Below are positions 1 through 5,336 of a stretch of 5,362 nt of DNA, piece after piece. Numbering within the stretch: the first letter of the stretch is position 1; each line of letters starts with the position of its first letter. Below the pieces are notes generated by a model, which worked only from the letters and a program-made list of their open reading frames with translations, ran no database searches and was not told the origin of the DNA. The translations under genes were made by a program, and so were the position numbers. Source of the stretch: Sphingobacteriaceae bacterium (lineage in GTDB: Bacteria > Bacteroidota > Bacteroidia > Sphingobacteriales > Sphingobacteriaceae); the NCBI GenBank assembly GCA_947478315.1, contig CANJWF010000089.1, positions 1 to 5,362 on the forward strand, read 5' to 3'.

Positions 1-2
1 GA

Positions 3-248
3 CGACTGATAGAACAATACTCCACTGAAACACCCATGAGCAATACGCTCACAAAGGAGCATGAAACTTGCGAAGCACGCATGAAGACCATTGAGAATAA
101 AATGCCAAATAATGTTGTGATGGGTTCTTCATCACCATTAAAAAACAAATTAACAGATGAAAAATCACCTTTAGTAGAGAGCGAAAAATACCTAAAAGTA
201 GGTAAATCTTATTTTCAGACTTCTTTTCAACAGTATTTAGATTATTGA
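3..248 (+). CDS. Possible 3' end of an unrecognised gene, open at the left edge
   Basis: The reading frame has no stop between the window edge and the TGA at 246-248, so it may be the last 81 or so codons of a gene starting outside the window. The first internal ATG is at 36. The peptide is hydrophilic and Lys/Glu/Ser-rich, with no membrane segment or motif I recognise, and it ends in YFQTSFQQYLDY. From about position 120 the codons look like those of the neighbours (TTA, AAA, GAA, TCT). The first third is richer in G and C and contains a short repeat (65-86) that also occurs in the intergenic region near 1890. Its last seven bases overlap the convergent WbqC gene tail to tail, and a minus-strand terminator-like hairpin lies inside it. 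It could be real coding sequence or a chance open frame across intergenic DNA. I assign no function. Confidence 0.35.
   Translation, partial: RLIEQYSTETPMSNTLTKEHETCEARMKTIENKMPNNVVMGSSSPLKNKLTDEKSPLVESEKYLKVGKSYFQTSFQQYLDY
65..86 (+). repeat. Short dispersed repeat, copy 1 (inverted relative to copy at 1883-1904)
   Basis: These 22 bases contain TGCGAAGCAC followed by CATGAAG. They match the reverse complement of 1883-1904 at 20 of 22 positions. The core GCGAAGCAC occurs a third time at 1963-1971 in the same orientation as this copy. The repeat is more GC-rich than its surroundings. The other two copies are intergenic, so it resembles a REP-like intergenic repeat rather than coding sequence. 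Confidence 0.55.
184..204 (-). terminator. Intrinsic-terminator-like hairpin ending the kir-wbqC unit
   Basis: Read on the minus strand, this is a 6-bp stem TACCTA / TAGGTA with a CTTT loop, immediately followed by five T residues. It starts 38 bases past the stop codon of the WbqC gene, where a terminator for that transcript would be expected. The stem is short with only two G:C pairs per arm, so termination may be weak. There is no T-run on the plus-strand side. Confidence 0.5.
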
Positions 249-877
249 TATTTTTTTAAATAAAGTAAACTATCTGCTCCACAGCTAAATAACAAATCTA
301 AAATGCTTAAGTTTTGTTGAAATCCTAATCTGTCTTCAAACGTTTGAAAATAGGGTTTAAATTCTGTAATGATAGATGCTTTTTTAGGATGTAGGCAAGT
401 TCTGTAATCTTGTTCTGTATCGTTAATAGGCTGCCATGTTTCCGTAAAGTGTAGAGGTGTATCGATGTGTAGTAATTTTAACAATAGCAGTAAAAATTCT
501 GCATTGTAATCAAACAAAAAAGTCCATTTTTTTTCATAAAACGGAATGATATCGGCTATATAAAATTCAAAAAATGCCGTTTTATGATAACAAGTTTTTA
601 ACGCGTTAAGATGTAATTTTTGCCAATTCTGATGGTAACTAATGCGAACTTCTCGATAAGGCTTTTGCATAGTAGAACCCTTATCTACCGGGATAATTAG
701 ATTTTGTATCCCACTCGCACTCATAATGCGTGTTCTATTACGATAGGTTTGCTTTTGGAAATTTTCGTATTTTTCTAAAAAAATAGGTGTTTTATTGTTT
801 ATTAATAAAATAAAATAGTCAATGTTGGGTAAATATAAAAGAGGGAAAATAGTTGTGTGTGAAGTGTTTTTTAGCAT
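242..877 (-). CDS. WbqC-like family protein
   Basis: This is a 211-residue protein of the WbqC-like family, which is widespread in Bacteroidota and also found in O-antigen or polysaccharide clusters of other bacteria. The biochemical role is not firmly established; WbqC itself takes its name from an O-antigen locus. Recognisable features, in order: an N-terminal strand and PxxxYF segment (FPLLYLPNIDYF, 11-22); the block QTYRNRTRI...GIQNLIIPV (43-64), with the Arg/Asn-rich stretch typical of the family; W..LHLNALKTCYHKTAFFEFY (85-106); and the C-terminal signature RLGFQQNLSILDLLFSCG (183-200). The length is normal and there is no signal peptide or membrane span, so it should be cytoplasmic. 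The ATG at 877-875 lies 13 bases after the stop of the Kir channel gene on the same strand, suggesting co-transcription. Its stop overlaps the end of the convergent partial frame at the left edge by seven bases. The family assignment is fairly sure; the substrate is unknown. Confidence 0.85.
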   Translation of the reverse strand: MLKNTSHTTIFPLLYLPNIDYFILLINNKTPIFLEKYENFQKQTYRNRTRIMSASGIQNLIIPVDKGSTMQKPYREVRISYHQNWQKLHLNALKTCYHKTAFFEFYIADIIPFYEKKWTFLFDYNAEFLLLLLKLLHIDTPLHFTETWQPINDTEQDYRTCLHPKKASIITEFKPYFQTFEDRLGFQQNLSILDLLFSCGADSLLYLKKYQ

Positions 878-890
878 ATTTTAAGTCGAT

Positions 891-1799
891 TTACCTATTT
901 CTGAATGGATATATACCTAAAAATTTATTAATAGAGGCAGATTCTTTTTCATCTACAGGGTCTATTTTGTTAAACTTACTCCAATCGGGTTCAGTTCTTC
1001 TAATACCTTCAAACGAATACACATTGTGATATCTCGTACCATATTTAAAATCACTCACTTTGTAGTCTTTAAATAAATGCACAGGACGTGTAGTTTCCAT
1101 ATCGTGTCCAAAAAATGAAACTCTAACAAATGAAATGTCCTTTTTAGCCATTAAAAAACGAAGTCCATTAGAAAAATCTATGTTATCTGAATCATTTAGG
1201 GGTATTTCAATCAACCAACTTTTTTCTAAAACAGGAGTTTCTGTAGAAAATTGAGTAATAGTCCAACGTACATTGTTTTTAATGGTAACTAATTCAACAG
1301 TCACTAAGTTATTGGTTGTTTTTTGTCCTCTGTTACCTACTCGTAAGCTAAACCACATATTTTCCCCCTTGTCGTATCGAATTAATATATTTTTTGTAAA
1401 TACAATATCGTTAGGTCTTTTGAAAAACTCGTAGAATAAGTAACCTCCTAAAATTGGGGTATAAATAAGCGATAAAGTATATTCACAAAAAGCCAAAATT
1501 TTAGCAACAGTAGAACTTGCTAAAACATCGCCATATCCTATGGTAGAAAAAGTGGCGAAACTAAAATAAAAATTGTCAAATAATCTACCAACATCCTGTT
1601 GGTATCTATTGGAAGTAAGTCCCCCGAAATAGAAAAATAATAATCCAAATAACGTTACGATTAACAAATAAACTAATATACCTATGCCAATAACTTTTAA
1701 AAACCTAACTCTTAGTTTCATCTGAAAATAATTTAGTTTTGAATAGTCAGATGGAACCGCCTGAACATTTTCATCCCCCTTTGTGTAGAGACTCTGCAT
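891..1799 (-). CDS. KirBac-type inward-rectifier potassium channel
   Basis: This 302-residue protein is a prokaryotic Kir channel, expected to act as an inner-membrane tetramer passing K+. A cytoplasmic N-terminus carries the Kir-like GDENVQ stretch (8-13). It is followed by an amphipathic slide region (about 18-32), the first membrane helix (about 33-59), a pore helix (about 74-85) and the selectivity filter TIGYGD (86-91). The second membrane helix (about 95-125) has a conserved Glu (E106), a Gly pair (118-119) and ends FFKRP. The cytoplasmic Kir domain then shows FSLRVGNRG (150-158; family pattern F.R..N.R), GHDMETTRPVH (231-241), Y..SDFKYGTRYHNV (246-260) and a closing DWSKFNKIDPV (272-282) that mirrors DYSxFH of Kir channels. 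No acidic residue is evident in the middle of the second helix, where strong rectifiers have one. The GDENVQ stretch favours the first ATG over Met27. It is probably the first gene of a unit with the WbqC gene. Confidence 0.9.
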   Translation of the reverse strand: MQSLYTKGDENVQAVPSDYSKLNYFQMKLRVRFLKVIGIGILVYLLIVTLFGLLFFYFGGLTSNRYQQDVGRLFDNFYFSFATFSTIGYGDVLASSTVAKILAFCEYTLSLIYTPILGGYLFYEFFKRPNDIVFTKNILIRYDKGENMWFSLRVGNRGQKTTNNLVTVELVTIKNNVRWTITQFSTETPVLEKSWLIEIPLNDSDNIDFSNGLRFLMAKKDISFVRVSFFGHDMETTRPVHLFKDYKVSDFKYGTRYHNVYSFEGIRRTEPDWSKFNKIDPVDEKESASINKFLGIYPFRNR

Positions 1800-1804
1800 G
1801 GCGG

Positions 1805-1826
1805 TTTCATTAGAATATAATTATTC
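1805..1826 (+). repeat. Direct repeat, copy A head (22 bp, perfect)
   Basis: The 22 bases beginning TTTCATTAGAATATAATT are repeated exactly at 1908-1929, a spacing of 103 bases. The similarity continues in decayed form: a T-rich stretch follows in both, and a TCATG occurs 46 bases into copy A (1851) and 47 bases into copy B (1955). This looks like an old tandem duplication of about 103 bp. Copy A begins six bases upstream of the kir start codon, so it forms the 5' leader of the kir transcript. Confidence 0.75.
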
Positions 1827-1852
1827 GTTAATATTTATTTTTAAGGGCACTC

Positions 1853-1878
1853 ATGCATCTGCGATGTATTCTTTTTTA
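1853..1878 (+). terminator. Hairpin followed by T-run, no assigned gene
   Basis: The arms ATGCATC (1853-1859) and GATGTAT (1863-1869) pair over 7 bp with one G:U, closing on a TGC loop. They are followed by TCTTTTTTA on the plus strand. This has the form of a weak intrinsic terminator, yet no plus-strand gene ends here. It may stop antisense transcription from within kir, mark the end of a small RNA, or be part of the repeat unit. Confidence 0.3.
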
Positions 1879-1882
1879 TCGA

Positions 1883-1904
1883 CTTCATGTGTGCTTCGCA
1901 GGTT
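1883..1904 (-). repeat. Short dispersed repeat, copy 2 (inverted)
   Basis: The reverse complement of this 22-base stretch matches 65-86 at 20 of 22 positions and contains the core GCGAAGCAC. Together with copy 1 it brackets the kir-wbqC pair as an imperfect inverted repeat. The same core in the opposite orientation follows at 1963-1971, forming a 9-bp inverted pair with this copy. Confidence 0.55.
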
Positions 1905-1907
1905 GTT

Positions 1908-1929
1908 TTTCATTAGAATATAATTATTC
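1908..1929 (+). repeat. Direct repeat, copy B head (22 bp, perfect)
   Basis: This is an exact copy of 1805-1826, displaced by 103 bases. The sequence after it is only loosely similar to that after copy A, but it keeps the TCATG at nearly the same offset, followed by a CG-containing segment (AGCGAAGC at 1962-1969 against TGCGATG at 1860-1866). Confidence 0.75.
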
Positions 1930-1962
1930 ATCAGTGTTTTTTCCTTAATAGTATTCATGACA

Positions 1963-1971
1963 GCGAAGCAC
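1963..1971 (+). repeat. Core of dispersed repeat, copy 3
   Basis: GCGAAGCAC is identical to bases 70-78 and is the inverse of 1891-1899. The flanks do not extend the match, so this is either a decayed copy or a partial chance match. It falls in copy B of the tandem duplication. Confidence 0.35.
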
Positions 1972-2069
1972 TAATTATGCAAAGCATTTATTCGTTAATT
2001 GAAAATTTAAACAATTTATACTACTAGCAATTTATCTTCGGATAATATTTTCATGATTTTAAATACCCA

Positions 2070-2101
2070 TTCGATATGCAAATATATTTTTTCTACCTTT
2101 G
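2070..2101 (+). promoter_or_regulatory. Predicted Bacteroidota-type pyrG promoter
   Basis: TACCTTTG at 2094-2101 fits the Bacteroidota -7 consensus TAnnTTTG exactly. TTCG at 2070-2073 is a three-of-four match to the -33 TTTG element, with a 20-base spacer, which is in the usual range. Transcription would begin near 2104-2109, on or next to the run CCCC (2104-2107), giving a leader of about 60 bases. This position also argues that pyrG starts at 2167, because an ATG at 2053 in the same frame would lie upstream of the promoter. Confidence 0.6.
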
Positions 2102-2130
2102 AACCCCGTAACAAAAGCTCTTTATTTGTT

Positions 2131-2142
2131 GAGGAGCTCCTC
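2131..2142 (+). promoter_or_regulatory. 12-bp perfect palindrome in the pyrG leader
   Basis: GAGGAGCTCCTC lies about 25 bases upstream of the pyrG start codon, inside the predicted untranslated leader. It stands out as GC-rich in AT-rich surroundings. As RNA it can fold to a 4-bp stem with an AGCU loop; as DNA it could be a site for a dimeric regulator. AGCTC at 2116-2120 could alternatively pair with GAGCT at 2134-2138, giving a competing fold. No T-run follows, so it is not a terminator as it stands. A regulatory role is inferred from position only. Confidence 0.35.
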
Positions 2143-2166
2143 TTAACTCTCAATTTCCCTATTATC

Positions 2167-3780
2167 ATGACTAAGTATATTTTTGTTACGGGTGGTGTAA
2201 GTTCATCCTTAGGTAAGGGCATTATTTCAGCTTCTTTAGCTAAGTTATTACAAGCTCGAGGCTATCGTGTAACCATACAAAAGTTCGACCCCTATATCAA
2301 CATTGATCCAGGAACATTAAATCCTTACGAGCATGGCGAATGTTATGTTACCGAAGATGGTGCAGAAACAGATTTGGATTTAGGTCATTATGAACGTTTT
2401 TTAAACGTTCCTACTTCTCAAGCAAATAATATTACTACAGGAAGAATTTATCAAAACGTAATTAGCAAAGAGAGAGAGGGTTGTTATTTAGGTAAAACAG
2501 TTCAAGTAGTTCCACATATTACAGATGAGATTAAAAGAAATATGCGCTTGTTGGGTGAAAATGGAGCGTATGATATTGTAATTACCGAATTGGGTGGAAC
2601 AGTAGGCGACATAGAATCACTACCCTATATTGAAGCCGTTCGTCAATTTCGTTGGGAAAAAGGAGCACATGATTGTTTAGTGATTCATTTGACGTTGGTA
2701 CCCTATTTAGCAGCGGCAGGCGAACTTAAAACTAAACCCACTCAACATTCTGTTAAAATGTTGCTTGAATATGGCATACAGCCAGACATTTTAGTGTGTA
2801 GAACCGAACATCATCTCTCACAAGAACTTCGTAAAAAAATTGCTCTTTTTTGTAATGTTAATATCAATGCAGTAATAGAATCTATTGATGCATCTACCAT
2901 ATACGATGTGCCCTTGCTGATGCTCAAAGAGCAACTAGATAAAACCGTTTTAACCAAGTTGAAACTGCCCCATAAAAACGAACCTGACCTAGAGCATTGG
3001 AAAGATTTTTTAGGTAGACTCAAAAATCCAACTTCAGAGGTAACTATTGGGCTAGTAGGTAAGTATGTTGAATTGCCAGATGCTTATAAATCTATCAACG
3101 AGGCTTTTATTCATGCAGGTGCAAAAAATGAATGTAAAGTGATAGTAGAGTACATTCATTCCGAATTTTTAAATGAAACTAACGTTAAAGAGAAATTAAG
3201 TCATTTAGACGGCGTATTGGTTGCACCAGGTTTTGGAGAAAGAGGCATAGAGGGTAAAATAGCAGCCATTACTTACATAAGAGAAAATCAAATTCCATTT
3301 TTCGGTATTTGTTTGGGTATGCAATGTGCAGTAATCGAATTTGCGAGAAACGTTTTAAACTTAAAAGACGCACATAGTACCGAAATGAATTCACAAACAT
3401 CTGCCCCCGTTATTGGTTTGATGGAAGAGCAAAAACAGGTCATCAATAAAGGAGGTACTATGCGCTTAGGTTCCTATCCATGCGAACTAAAAAAAGGTAC
3501 TAAGGCATTTTCTATTTATAGTAAGGCAAAAATAAATGAACGTCACCGTCATCGCTATGAGTTTAATAACGACTATTTACAGGCTTATGAGCAAGCTGGG
3601 ATGATAGCTTCTGGTATCAATCCCGACAATCATTTGGTGGAAATTGTCGAACTCAAAAATCATTCATTTTTTGTAGGAGCACAGTTTCATCCCGAACTCA
3701 AATCTACAGTAGCAAATCCTCACCCACTATTTGTCAGATTCATAGAAGCAGCCATTTTACAAGCCAAAAAAAGAAATTAA
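2167..3780 (+). CDS. pyrG: CTP synthase (glutamine-hydrolysing)
   Basis: PyrG converts UTP to CTP using ATP and ammonia from glutamine, the last step of pyrimidine nucleotide synthesis, in the cytoplasm. The 537-residue product has the usual two domains. The synthetase domain (about 1-265) has the P-loop GGVSSSLGKG (9-18), KFDPYINIDPG, the Mg2+ ligands D71 (in ETDLDLGHYERF) and E141 (in TELGGTVGDIES), and the UTP/CTP-site segment KTKPTQ (188-193). The glutamine amidotransferase domain (about 292-535) has the oxyanion loop PGFGERG (354-360), nucleophile C382 in GICLGMQ, and H508 and E510 in QFHPEL. All catalytic residues are present. I chose the ATG at 2167, which gives the family N-terminus MTKYIFVTGGV. 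The frame is open back to an ATG at 2053, but those 38 residues match nothing in the family and the predicted promoter lies inside them. The mpl-like gene follows after 17 bases, probably in one transcript. Confidence 0.97.
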   Translation: MTKYIFVTGGVSSSLGKGIISASLAKLLQARGYRVTIQKFDPYINIDPGTLNPYEHGECYVTEDGAETDLDLGHYERFLNVPTSQANNITTGRIYQNVISKEREGCYLGKTVQVVPHITDEIKRNMRLLGENGAYDIVITELGGTVGDIESLPYIEAVRQFRWEKGAHDCLVIHLTLVPYLAAAGELKTKPTQHSVKMLLEYGIQPDILVCRTEHHLSQELRKKIALFCNVNINAVIESIDASTIYDVPLLMLKEQLDKTVLTKLKLPHKNEPDLEHWKDFLGRLKNPTSEVTIGLVGKYVELPDAYKSINEAFIHAGAKNECKVIVEYIHSEFLNETNVKEKLSHLDGVLVAPGFGERGIEGKIAAITYIRENQIPFFGICLGMQCAVIEFARNVLNLKDAHSTEMNSQTSAPVIGLMEEQKQVINKGGTMRLGSYPCELKKGTKAFSIYSKAKINERHRHRYEFNNDYLQAYEQAGMIASGINPDNHLVEIVELKNHSFFVGAQFHPELKSTVANPHPLFVRFIEAAILQAKKRN

Positions 3781-3797
3781 GCTAAGCTATATCGTTG

Positions 3798-5165
3798 ATG
3801 TTTACAAAAAGAATACATCTCATTGCCATTGGAGGTAGTGTGATGCACAATTTAGCCATTGCATTACATAAAAAAGGTTATACAATAACAGGTTCAGACG
3901 ATGCCATTTACGAACCATCAAGCAGTCGTTTGGCACAATATGGACTTTTGCCTACCGAATTAGGTTGGCATGAAGAACATATTACCCCTGATATAGATAT
4001 GATTATATTGGGTATGCATGCCCGTTCCGATAATCCAGAATTGTGCAAAGCGCAGTCGTTAGGCATTAAAATCGTATCCTACCCTGAGTTCATTTACGAA
4101 CAATCTAAAAACAAAACACGTGTAGTCATTGGAGGTAGTCATGGAAAGACTACCATCACTTCTATGATTCTACACGTTCTCAAACAGGTGGCTGCAAATT
4201 TTGATTACTTGGTTGGTGCGCAACTGAAAGGATTTGATACCATGGTAAGCATCACGGATGATGCATCTATATTGGTGGCAGAAGGGGACGAATATTTAGC
4301 ATCTCCGATAGATTTACGTCCTAAATTTCATGTATATAAGGCACATATAGCCGTTATTAGTGGCGTAGCGTGGGATCATATCAATGTTTTTCCAACCTAT
4401 GAGCAATATTTAGAACAGTTTAGTTTATTTCTAAAAACCATTGAGCCCAATGGAGCAGTTATCTATTCCGCAGATGACCAACAATTGGTGCAACTCATCG
4501 AAAAAGACACATCCAATATTCTTAAAATACCCTATACAACTTTACCTAACGAAGTAAGAGAAGGAGTCACTTATTTAATAGTTGAAAACCAATTAATCCC
4601 ATTAAAAATATTTGGTAATCATAATTTGCAAAATATGAATGCCGCCAGGTTAGTATGCAATCAGTTAGGTATTACCGACCAAGCATTCATAGCCGCTATA
4701 CAAAGTTTTGATGGTGCTGCCAGACGATTAGAATTATTAGCTCAAAACGATACGGTACATATTTTTAAGGACTTTGCGCATTCTCCCTCTAAATTAAAAG
4801 CAACGGTAAAAGCTGTTAGACAACAATTTTTTCATCGAAAATTAACAGCTTGCATCGAATTACACACATTTAGCAGTTTAAATCCCGATTTTTTGCAACA
4901 ATACAAGGCTACACTAGACGATGCCGATACCGCAGTTGTATTTATTAACAAATCAACCTTTCAGCAAAAAAACAGGCAGCCTTTTACGAAAGAAACTATT
5001 CTAGAAGCATTCAATCGTTCCGATTTAATTTACTTCGATAATCCGGATGATTTTAAAGCCTATTTAGAGCATCTGAAATTAGAAAACCATAATTTGTTGC
5101 TCATGAGTAGTGGAAATTATGGAGGCATTGACGTGCAAAAAATTGCAAACCAATTGATAAAATAA
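3798..5165 (+). CDS. mpl: Mpl-like Mur ligase (UDP-MurNAc:tripeptide ligase family)
   Basis: Mpl ligases join L-Ala-gamma-D-Glu-meso-DAP to UDP-MurNAc with ATP, returning recycled wall peptide to peptidoglycan synthesis in the cytoplasm. The 455-residue product is about the family length and has three domains. The N-terminal UDP-MurNAc domain (about 1-105) has IHLIAIGGSVMHNLA (6-20) and GSD...YEPSSSRL. The ATPase domain (about 106-285) has the P-loop GGSHGKTT (112-119), EGDEY (162-166), WDH (192-194) and GNHNLQNMNAA (273-283). The C-terminal domain (about 305-455) has ARRLE (308-312), DFAHSPSK (325-332) and ELHTFSSLN (354-362). YEPSSS, RRLE and DFAH favour Mpl over MurC. The first Gly of the nucleotide-binding loop seen in E. 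coli Mpl is Ala here (A10), which seems usual in Bacteroidota. ATG 3798 is preferred to the adjacent in-frame TTG 3795. The peptide specificity in this phylum is inferred, and such proteins are often labelled MurC. There is no Shine-Dalgarno sequence; it probably relies on pyrG transcription. Confidence 0.85.
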   Translation: MFTKRIHLIAIGGSVMHNLAIALHKKGYTITGSDDAIYEPSSSRLAQYGLLPTELGWHEEHITPDIDMIILGMHARSDNPELCKAQSLGIKIVSYPEFIYEQSKNKTRVVIGGSHGKTTITSMILHVLKQVAANFDYLVGAQLKGFDTMVSITDDASILVAEGDEYLASPIDLRPKFHVYKAHIAVISGVAWDHINVFPTYEQYLEQFSLFLKTIEPNGAVIYSADDQQLVQLIEKDTSNILKIPYTTLPNEVREGVTYLIVENQLIPLKIFGNHNLQNMNAARLVCNQLGITDQAFIAAIQSFDGAARRLELLAQNDTVHIFKDFAHSPSKLKATVKAVRQQFFHRKLTACIELHTFSSLNPDFLQQYKATLDDADTAVVFINKSTFQQKNRQPFTKETILEAFNRSDLIYFDNPDDFKAYLEHLKLENHNLLLMSSGNYGGIDVQKIANQLIK

Positions 5166-5186
5166 CCAATGCTATGTGTTCAATAG

Positions 5187-5204
5187 AATACAAAAAATTG
5201 TATT
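5187..5204 (+). other. Weak AT-rich hairpin downstream of mpl
   Basis: AATACAA and TTGTATT form a 7-bp inverted repeat around an AAAA loop, starting 22 bases after the mpl stop. With a single G:C pair and no following T-run, it is a poor intrinsic terminator. It could still mark the 3' end of the pyrG-mpl transcript. Confidence 0.2.
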
Positions 5205-5255
5205 AGCGAGTTGAATCTACCCCTATTTGAGAATTGAAATGATGGAAACAAAACG

Positions 5256-5336
5256 ATGAAAATGAAGCGTAAAAAATATGTTGCCATTGCCCATGTATTC
5301 ATAGCTATGTTATGGCATTCAATAGCCATAACATAG
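5256..5336 (+). CDS. Possible gene start with signal-peptide-like N-terminus, cut by terminal palindrome
   Basis: From ATG 5256 the frame reads MKMKRKKYVAIAHVFIAM, then LWHSIAIT before a TAG at 5334. A Lys/Arg-rich start followed by a hydrophobic stretch of about 17 residues is the pattern of a signal peptide or membrane anchor. The frame ends only after it has entered the second arm of the terminal inverted repeat. If that arm is an assembly fold-back, the true gene would continue beyond about 5316-5324 and this would be the 5' end of a secreted or membrane protein gene. If the arm is real, this is a 26-codon frame of doubtful meaning. A second in-frame ATG is at 5262. No promoter box is clear. 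Confidence 0.3.
   Translation: MKMKRKKYVAIAHVFIAMLWHSIAIT

Larger units (their letters stand above)
1800..2166. other. Divergent intergenic region between kir and pyrG
   Basis: These 367 bases separate the minus-strand kir start from the plus-strand pyrG start and hold no convincing gene. They contain a diverged tandem duplication (1805-1907 and 1908 onward), two copies of a short repeat core (1891-1899 and 1963-1971), a hairpin plus T-run on the plus strand (1853-1878), a 12-base repeat TTATTCGTTAAT at 1821-1832 and 1988-1999, and the pyrG promoter and leader. I found no TAnnTTTG box facing kir, so its promoter remains unidentified. Confidence 0.8.

Noticed and set aside
2053..2166. N-terminal extension of CTP synthase by 38 residues
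   Set aside because: The extension does not resemble the family, the product from 2167 has the normal length and N-terminus, and the predicted promoter lies within the extension.
2016..2222. 68-codon minus-strand frame across the pyrG promoter and start
   Set aside because: It overlaps the conserved N-terminus of pyrG on the other strand, has no recognisable motif, and covers the promoter and leader.
2811..3023. 70-codon minus-strand frame inside pyrG
   Set aside because: It is wholly inside the well-supported pyrG coding sequence, shows no motif and is best read as a shadow frame.
3827..4139. 13-base direct repeat CATTGGAGGTAGT at 3827-3839 and 4127-4139 within mpl
   Set aside because: Both copies encode I-G-G-S in two separate glycine-rich nucleotide-binding loops of the Mur ligase, so coding constraint and chance explain them.
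5171..5325. Shared short words GCTATGT and TTCAATAG just after mpl (5171-5186) and in the terminal palindrome (5304-5325)
   Set aside because: The matches are 7 and 8 bases with different spacing in AT-rich DNA, so chance is likely.
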